A stretch of DNA of 37,693 bases from JBIOYL01 sp044870185 (GTDB lineage: Bacteria > Actinomycetota > CALGFH01): NCBI GenBank assembly GCA_044870185.1, contig JBIOYL010000209.1, positions 1-37,693 of the forward strand. Direction: 5' to 3'. The position numbers and the translations under genes are program-made. Within the stretch, counting starts at the first letter, position 1; the number at the start of each line of letters is the position of its first letter. Below are positions 32,659 to 37,693 of this stretch, piece after piece. The notes under the pieces are model-generated. The model had not been told where the DNA came from, did not search any database, and worked only from the letters and a program-made list of their open reading frames with translations.

Positions 32659-33654
32659 TCAGCGTCCCGCGGACCGCCAGTACAGCTGCATGAGCATCCG
32701 AGCGGTGCGGTCGGGATCGTGGCGGATGAGGGTCCGCCGGAGCAGGTCGGTTCGCGCCACCTCCGCCAGTCCCGGCGCCAGGAAGTCGCCCGGGATGGCG
32801 GTGTAGCCGGCGGCGGCCATGCCGCGCTCGTCGTAGGGAACGGGGTCGCCTTCCTCGCGGTAGCGTGCGAGCACCTGGGCGGGTGGGGTGGCGGTGTTGA
32901 ACACGACGTAGTCGAAGATGCGGCCACCGGCATGGCGTTCGACCTCGCCGACGTGGTCGTGCACCCAGAACCCGCCGGTGTGGTTGGCCTTGTTCATCAG
33001 GCTGACGACGAAGACCTTCGTGGCTGCGCTGGACCGGATGGCCTTGGCCATGCCGTCGACCAGGAAGTGCGGGATGACGCTGGTATAGAGGCTGCCGGGG
33101 CAGACGACGATCAGGTCGGCGTCCAGGATCGCCCGCTCGGCGTTCGGATTGAGGGTGGGGGCGGGCTCGAGGGCGAGCTGGAACGCCCCGCGCGGCAGGC
33201 TGCTGCCGGCGACGGTGGCCTCGCCCGCCAGGATCATGCCGTCGGCGAGTCGAGCGACCAGGCGCACGTTGTGGGTGGTGACCGGGACGACGGTGCCCTG
33301 GACCGACAGGATCTTGGACGCCTCCTCGACCGCGTCTTCGAAGCTGCCGGTCACCTTCGCCAGGGCGGTCAGAAAGAGGTTGCCGAAGCTGTGCCCGGCG
33401 AACGTACCTTCCTCGAACCGGTAGTTGAACAGGTCGCGGAGCCTGGGCCACTGGGCGAGCGCAACCAGGCACTGGCGCACGTCGCCGGGGGGGAGCACGC
33501 CCAGCTCGTCGCGGAGGATCCCGGTCGAGCCGCCGTCGTCGGACATGGTCACGATCGCGGTCAGGTCGCGGACGTAGCGTTTCAGGCCGGACAGGAGCAC
33601 GAAGCTGCCCGTGCCGCCCCCGATCGTCACCACCTTGGGACGTTCGTCGCTCAC
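32659..33654 (-). CDS. yvcK: YvcK/CofD-like gluconeogenesis factor
   Basis: This 331-residue protein belongs to the YvcK (CofD-like) family, which binds UDP-sugars and is needed for growth on gluconeogenic carbon and for cell-shape control in Bacillus and mycobacteria. The nucleotide motif KVVTIGGGTGSFVLLSGLK opens the protein, followed by MSDDGGSTGILRDELG, LPPGDVRQCLVAL, GHSFGNLFL and ADLIVVCPGSLYTSVIPH. The GTG at 33654 is preferred since GGGAG lies five bases above it; another GTG at 33660 is possible. Usually the gene sits between rapZ and whiA in actinobacteria; here neither is adjacent. It is divergent from a small protein gene. Confidence 0.93.
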   Translation of the reverse strand: MSDERPKVVTIGGGTGSFVLLSGLKRYVRDLTAIVTMSDDGGSTGILRDELGVLPPGDVRQCLVALAQWPRLRDLFNYRFEEGTFAGHSFGNLFLTALAKVTGSFEDAVEEASKILSVQGTVVPVTTHNVRLVARLADGMILAGEATVAGSSLPRGAFQLALEPAPTLNPNAERAILDADLIVVCPGSLYTSVIPHFLVDGMAKAIRSSAATKVFVVSLMNKANHTGGFWVHDHVGEVERHAGGRIFDYVVFNTATPPAQVLARYREEGDPVPYDERGMAAAGYTAIPGDFLAPGLAEVARTDLLRRTLIRHDPDRTARMLMQLYWRSAGR

Positions 33655-33836
33655 CGCCACTCCCAGTCTCGACCGTCCCGCGCATCAGCGCCGCGGAAGT
33701 ACGCCTCATCGTCGTGCCACGGCAGCACGGTACCGGGTGGCAGGTGCTGCGGCCACACGCGTACAAGCGGCCGTCCGGGCGAGTACGATGAGGTGCACTT
33801 CGGCCAGATGAGCACAAGGTCAGGGAGGCGGTCCCA

Positions 33837-34298
33837 GTGGGCAGCTACCTCGTGGTCGCGAACCAGACCCTCGGGGGCCCGGAGCTCAAAGGGGAGCTCC
33901 GGAAGCGTCTCGAGGCAGGAGCAAGCTCGTTCTACGTGCTCGTCCCCAACACCCATGCGGTGGACTACCATGGCGTGCCGGCGGCCGGCGGTTTCGTGCC
34001 CATGCCCACCCTGGTCACGGCCGGTCCCGCAACCAATGAGGAAGCGACCGCCCAGGCCCAGTACCGGCTGGACCAGCTGCTGAGCAGGCTCCGCGACCTG
34101 GGCGTCAAGGCCGAGGGAGAGCTGGGGGATGCGGACCCGCTCAAGGCCATCGAGAAGGTGGTCGCGAACCGCCAGTTCGACGAGATCATTCTCTCCACCC
34201 TGCCGCACCCTGTCTCGAAGTGGCTCAGGACGGATCTCCCGCATCACGTGGAGCGCCGCTTCGCGCTGCCGGTGACGACGGTCATCGCCAGAGGCTGA
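33837..34298 (+). CDS. Conserved small protein, UspA-like alpha/beta fold possible
   Basis: This 153-residue protein reads SYLVVANQTLGGPELKGELRKRLEAGASSFYVLVPNTH, a beta-strand and helix alternation like universal-stress and related nucleotide-binding folds. A later segment, LDQLLSRLRDLGVKAEGELGDADPLKAIEKV and FDEIILSTLP, keeps the same pattern and ends ALPVTTVIA. The GTG start has an AGGGAGG site eight bases upstream. It is divergent from yvcK. I recognise similar actinobacterial proteins but not an assigned function; a UspA-type role in stress is inference. Confidence 0.75.
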   Translation: MGSYLVVANQTLGGPELKGELRKRLEAGASSFYVLVPNTHAVDYHGVPAAGGFVPMPTLVTAGPATNEEATAQAQYRLDQLLSRLRDLGVKAEGELGDADPLKAIEKVVANRQFDEIILSTLPHPVSKWLRTDLPHHVERRFALPVTTVIARG

Positions 34299-34383
34299 CG
34301 CGAATCATCCTGGCAAGTCATCTTGTCCGTGCGAGGCGCGCTCATCCCATCGCCTCCTACCCTCACCCTGACCATCGCTGCAC

Positions 34384-34451
34384 GGCTGCGGTGCCGAGCC
34401 CCGGTACCTAGCCGCACAGCCAACGCGAGCCAAGCGGGCTCGGTCCGCTTG
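34384..34451 (+). other. Two potential stem-loops in the leader of the 83-residue gene
   Basis: Outer arms GGCTG/CAGCC (34384-34388 and 34417-34421) enclose GGTGCC/GGTACC (34390-34395 and 34403-34408). A second stem, CAAGCGG/CCGCTTG (34431-34437 and 34445-34451), has a 7-base loop. They fill the spacer above the ATG at 34473. This could be an untranslated leader or a terminator for the upstream gene; no U-run is present and no known RNA family is recognised. Confidence 0.35.
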
Positions 34452-34472
34452 CACGACCCGAGGCGGCTCCGC

Positions 34473-34724
34473 ATGGGGACAGCCAACTACGAGATCCGGA
34501 TCAAGGGGCGTGTGGGCGAGGCGCTGCAGCTCGCGTTTGCGGGGCTGACGGTGACCACCAAGCCGGTGGAGACGGTGGTGTGCGGGTCGCTGCCCGATCA
34601 GGCGGCGCTGCACGGGCTGCTCGACACGATCCAGACCCTTGGGCTGGATCTCCTGGAGATCCGCCGACTGCCCGAAGCCGGCGACGCCAAGCCCGGTGGG
34701 TCGCACGCCGCACCCACGGCGTGA
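34473..34724 (+). CDS. Small conserved protein of unknown function
   Basis: This 83-residue protein begins MGTANYEIRIKGRVGEALQLAF and reads as a compact beta-alpha-beta ferredoxin-like fold: strand ANYEIRIKG, helix GEALQLAFAG, strand TVTTKPVETVVCGSLPD, helix QAALHGLLDTIQTLGLDLLEIRRL. Similar short actinobacterial proteins with the L-P-D-Q-A-A-L-H-G segment exist but have no assigned function. The start follows a GAGGCGG site; a longer upstream frame would run through the leader hairpins. It precedes the HdeD-like membrane protein by 128 bases. Confidence 0.7.
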   Translation: MGTANYEIRIKGRVGEALQLAFAGLTVTTKPVETVVCGSLPDQAALHGLLDTIQTLGLDLLEIRRLPEAGDAKPGGSHAAPTA

Positions 34725-34745
34725 GCTCCCACCGGCCGGTCAGGC

Positions 34746-34762
34746 TCACCCGAGACGGGTGA
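34746..34762. promoter_or_regulatory. Perfect 7-bp inverted repeat TCACCCG-AGA-CGGGTGA
   Basis: This exact inverted repeat with a 3-base centre lies in the 128-base spacer above the HdeD-like gene, about 90 bases before its ATG. It could be a dimer-binding operator or the top of a small terminator. No U-run follows. Confidence 0.35.
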
Positions 34763-34852
34763 TGACGACGCCTGCCTGCCGGTCGACAATGGGGTCGCCA
34801 GTGCCCGCGTGGACCGCACGGGCGGTGCGACCAGGACCAGCAGGAGGTCGAG

Positions 34853-35443
34853 ATGGCAAGTCAGGCGACGCCGCGGTTGGGCGACGCGCTGCGCGTTGGG
34901 GTGCAGGACGTGGCCAGGGTGTGGTGGTGGTTCCTGCTCCTGGGGGTGCTGTGGATCCTGTTCGGCATGGTCGTGCTGTCCTACCGGGTGGGCAGCCTGT
35001 ACGCCCTCGCCGTGTTCGTGGGGTTTGCCCTGCTGTTTGGCGGGGTGTCGCACCTGGCGGTCGCCATGCGGGTGCGCAGCTGGCGCTGGCTGTACCTGCT
35101 GGCCGGCATCTTGTCGATCCTCGCCGGCATCATCACGTTCGCCTGGCCGGGCAGGACGCTGTATGTCGTGTCGGTGTTGCTGAGCTGGTATCTGGTGGTG
35201 GTCGGCATCGTGCACTTCGTGGGGGCGCTGGCCGGTCCCAAGGTGGACTGGTGGTGGACGACCCTGCTGTTGGGGCTTGCCGAGTTCCTGCTCGGCGCCT
35301 GGGCGGTCGGCTATCCGGGCCGCTCGCTGCTGGTGTTCGTCAACCTGGTCGGGATCTATGCCTTGTTCCACGGGGTGGCCGAGATCTTCGCCGCGTTCTC
35401 GCTGCGCGAGGTGGGCAAGCACGTCGACCGCCTGACCACCTGA
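34853..35443 (+). CDS. HdeD/DUF308-family membrane protein
   Basis: This 196-residue integral membrane protein has six hydrophobic stretches in three similar helical pairs, as expected of the HdeD (DUF308) family: WFLLLGVLWILFGMVVLSY, LYALAVFVGFALLFGGVSHL, WLYLLAGILSILAGIITFAWPG, TLYVVSVLLSWYLVVVGIVHF, TTLLLGLAEFLLGAWAVGYPG and LVFVNLVGIYALFHGVAEIF. The repeated FAWPG/VGYPG turns are characteristic. In enteric bacteria HdeD is linked to acid resistance, but the family is broad and the role here is unknown. A CAGGAGG site precedes the ATG. It converges with the LuxR-type regulator. Confidence 0.9.
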   Translation: MASQATPRLGDALRVGVQDVARVWWWFLLLGVLWILFGMVVLSYRVGSLYALAVFVGFALLFGGVSHLAVAMRVRSWRWLYLLAGILSILAGIITFAWPGRTLYVVSVLLSWYLVVVGIVHFVGALAGPKVDWWWTTLLLGLAEFLLGAWAVGYPGRSLLVFVNLVGIYALFHGVAEIFAAFSLREVGKHVDRLTT

Positions 35444-35473
35444 CGCTGCGTCGTGCGGCCCGGCGGCCCGGGC

Positions 35474-37693
35474 TCAGATGAGCTGGAGCCGGCGGGCCTG
35501 GCTGATCGCCTCGCGACGGCTGGTAGCCTGCAGCTTGCGGTAGATGTGCCGAATGTGCGTCTTGACGGTGTGCACCGAGACGTACAGCTCGTCGGCGATC
35601 TCGGCGGCGGACAGCCGGCTCGGCAGGTAGCGCAGCACCACCCGCTCCCGCTCGCTGAGCTGGTCGACCAGTCCGACCAGCGCGGCCGACGCCGGTGCCT
35701 GGGGGGCCGGCTCCGTGGTGCTCTCGAGCAGGTCGCCGACGAAGGACCGGTATGCCGTGCCCTCGTGGAGATGCGCTTCGAGCAGCGCCCGGGCCGGCGC
35801 GCCGCCATCGGCGAACGCCTGGCGGAACCCCTCCGGGGCGGCAAGTGCGAGCGCGCGTTCCAGCGACCGCGACGCCCGCGCGTGGTCGCCGAGCGCCTGG
35901 GCGGCAACCGCGGCCAGCAGCCAGGCCGTGACCAGCGGGGCGGGGGAGCCCGCCGGCGGGCGGCCCTGCAGGGCGGGGGAGAGCGCCTCGGCGGCGCCGG
36001 CCGGATCGCCGTCGGCGAGCAGGAGGCGGGCCAGGGCCACGGCCTCGGCGGCGGTGGACGGCCCGTCATCCCGGCCCTCCTCGAGGCCCTCGAGCGCCAG
36101 CCGCGCGGCGGCGCTGTCCCCGGCCGCGGTATGCAGCTCCGCGTCGGTGACCGCCAGGCAGCGCCGCAACCAGGAAGGTGGCGTCCAGCCGGCCAGCTCC
36201 TGGCGGGCGGCGCTCAGCACCGCAGACCCTCCGACCGGATCGCCCTGCGCCTGGCGCAGCCGCGCCTGCACCAGCGCGGCGCCGAGCCCGACCGGCCGCT
36301 GGGGGTAGGCGTGGCAGCTCGCCAGGGCCTGCTCGACATGGCGGCCTGCCTCGGTGAGCTCGTCGCGCTCCAAGCACGCCCAGGCGAGCGCGAAGTGGGC
36401 GCCGGCCACCTGGGAGGAGGTGGACCAGCCGCGCTGCTCGGCGAACTCGACGGCTGCCCGCCCGGTCCGGAGGGCGGCATGGAGCTGGCCGCGGGCCACC
36501 TGCAGCACGGCGAGCTGGCTCATGCAGTTGAGCCGCGAGGAGTCGAACCCGACCTGCTCGGCCACGAGCCAGCCGTCCCGCAGATGGGCTTCGGCGGCGT
36601 CGAGGTCCCCGGTCCACAGCTCCGCGGCGCCCAGGTGGCCGAGCGCGACCGCCCGCACGTCATCGTCCCACGCGCCGGGCACGACCTGCGCGCCAGCCCT
36701 GGCCTGCAGGGCCAGGACGTCGCGGCCGGCGGCCAACGCCTCGTCGAGCCTGCCCCAGCCCCAGGCGCTGACCAGCTGGAGCAGGGCGATCAGCAGGCCG
36801 TAGCGGTGCGTCCGGCCCTCGGGCAGCAGGTGCCGCTGCCGCCTGGCCAGCTCGAGGTAGGCGGCGACCCCATCGTGGTCGGCGAGGGTGTACCGGTCGA
36901 GCGCGACGAGCGCGGCAAGCTCCGGGTTGGCGCGCACCACCTCGCCGGGCAGCCGCTCGTACAGCTGGCGGATGGTCACGCTCTGGCCACGCAGGCCCAG
37001 GCCGACCCCATGCTCCACCAGAAGCTCGGCAGCCTGGTCCCAATCCTCGGCGTCGAGCGCATGCCGGATGGCCTCGACCGGGAAGCCGTGGGCGGCATGC
37101 CAGCGGGCCGCCCGCCGGTGCAGCCCGGCCACCTCGCCGGGCGCCTGGCGGCGCAGCTCGTAGCGCAGCAGCTCCACGAACAGGTGGTGGTAGCGGTACC
37201 AGGCACGGCCCGGCCCGAGCGCGACGACGAACAGGTTGCTGCGCTCCAGCCAGTCCAGCGTCCGGTCGCCGTCCTGGCGGCCGGTGAGCGCGTCGGCCAG
37301 TGCGCCGCTGATGCGGTCGGCGACACAGGTGCGCAGCAGGAAGTCGCGCAGCTGCGCGGGCTGCCGGTCGAGCACCTCCGCGACCAGGAAGTCGGCGATG
37401 GTGCGGTCGCTGCCGGCCAGCGCGGCCACGGCGCGGCTCGGGTCGGGCTGGCCATGAAGTGCCAGCGCGGCCAGGCGCAGCCCGGCTGCCCACCCCTCGG
37501 TGCGGGCGTGCAGCAGGGCCAGGTCGGCGTCGGGCAGGGCCAACCCGTGGCCGGCGAGCAGCTCGGCGGCCTCGCCGGCGGTGAAGGCCAGCTCGGCGGC
37601 AGGGATTTCCGTGAGCAGGCCGCCGACCCGCAACCGCGCCAGGGGCAGCGGCAGGTCCTCGCGGGTGGCCAGCACCAGCCGCAGCGCCGCCGG
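35474..37693 (-). CDS. MalT-like LuxR-family ATP-dependent regulator (5' end outside window)
   Basis: The last 739 residues of a large LuxR regulator are present; the frame is still open at the window edge, so the N-terminus with the Walker A and B motifs lies beyond. The visible part starts LVLATREDLPLPLARLRVGG, the segment after Walker B in MalT/STAND regulators. It continues with YRYHHLFVELLRYELR, then a long helical TPR-like sensor region. The end is the LuxR helix-turn-helix: LSERERVVLRYLPSRLSAAEIADEL and VSVHTVKTHIRHIYRKL. Such proteins bind inducer and ATP, oligomerise and activate promoters. The target is unknown; the sugar module a few kilobases away is one candidate, since MalT relatives often sense oligosaccharides. 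Confidence 0.93.
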   Translation of the reverse strand, partial: PAALRLVLATREDLPLPLARLRVGGLLTEIPAAELAFTAGEAAELLAGHGLALPDADLALLHARTEGWAAGLRLAALALHGQPDPSRAVAALAGSDRTIADFLVAEVLDRQPAQLRDFLLRTCVADRISGALADALTGRQDGDRTLDWLERSNLFVVALGPGRAWYRYHHLFVELLRYELRRQAPGEVAGLHRRAARWHAAHGFPVEAIRHALDAEDWDQAAELLVEHGVGLGLRGQSVTIRQLYERLPGEVVRANPELAALVALDRYTLADHDGVAAYLELARRQRHLLPEGRTHRYGLLIALLQLVSAWGWGRLDEALAAGRDVLALQARAGAQVVPGAWDDDVRAVALGHLGAAELWTGDLDAAEAHLRDGWLVAEQVGFDSSRLNCMSQLAVLQVARGQLHAALRTGRAAVEFAEQRGWSTSSQVAGAHFALAWACLERDELTEAGRHVEQALASCHAYPQRPVGLGAALVQARLRQAQGDPVGGSAVLSAARQELAGWTPPSWLRRCLAVTDAELHTAAGDSAAARLALEGLEEGRDDGPSTAAEAVALARLLLADGDPAGAAEALSPALQGRPPAGSPAPLVTAWLLAAVAAQALGDHARASRSLERALALAAPEGFRQAFADGGAPARALLEAHLHEGTAYRSFVGDLLESTTEPAPQAPASAALVGLVDQLSERERVVLRYLPSRLSAAEIADELYVSVHTVKTHIRHIYRKLQATSRREAISQARRLQLI

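Overview
The window is GC-rich (roughly 70 percent), gene-dense bacterial DNA. Its gene content points to an actinobacterium or a close high-GC relative: a two-component flavin phenol hydroxylase with a Rhodococcus-like catechol 1,2-dioxygenase, a cyclase/AAA-ATPase/TPR regulator, a MalT-type LuxR regulator, a ROK glucokinase, a DUF2252 protein, and many GTG starts with 4-base GTGA start/stop overlaps. No rRNA, tRNA, CRISPR array, transposase or integrase is visible. The species cannot be named from sequence alone.

Left part (0-13.2 kb). A truncated methyltransferase-like fragment and a short-chain dehydrogenase precede an aromatic-degradation locus. Seven genes on the minus strand are transcribed from about 10.47 kb toward 1.47 kb: maleylacetate reductase, flavin reductase (pheA2), phenol hydroxylase (pheA1), catA, catB, catC and a 1066-residue cyclase/ATPase regulator. 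Divergently on the plus strand lie the two subunits of 3-oxoadipate CoA-transferase and 3-oxoadipate enol-lactonase. Together they encode phenol -> catechol -> cis,cis-muconate -> muconolactone -> 3-oxoadipate enol-lactone -> 3-oxoadipate -> 3-oxoadipyl-CoA; only the final thiolase is absent. The transferase beta subunit carries a frameshift. The divergent spacer holds six 13-bp tandem repeats.

Middle part (13.2-21.5 kb). This stretch is rich in gene remnants: a glycoside-hydrolase fragment, a metallo-beta-lactamase-fold fragment, an ABC exporter reduced to an ATPase start joined to half a permease, a multicopper-oxidase fragment, a membrane-protein tail and an ArsR fragment. Among them are apparently intact genes: a small membrane protein, a TetR regulator with candidate 9-bp operators, a methyltransferase, a PAF-acetylhydrolase-like hydrolase, a secreted M1 peptidase, a GNAT acetyltransferase and a DUF2461 protein.

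Right part (21.5-37.7 kb). Here are a VOC protein, a 57-residue small protein followed by an alternative-oxidase-like di-iron protein, a divergent pair of granule/phasin-like helical proteins and a DUF2252 protein. Next comes a carbohydrate module: ROK glucokinase divergent from a sugar-porter transporter, then a beta-phosphoglucomutase::GH65 phosphorylase fusion translationally coupled to a trehalose-6-phosphate-phosphatase-like gene. Import, phosphorolysis of an alpha-glucosyl disaccharide, mutation of beta-glucose-1-phosphate and phosphorylation of glucose could all be served by these genes. A YvcK-type gluconeogenesis factor, two small cytosolic proteins, an HdeD-like membrane protein and a MalT-like LuxR regulator cut by the window edge complete the region.
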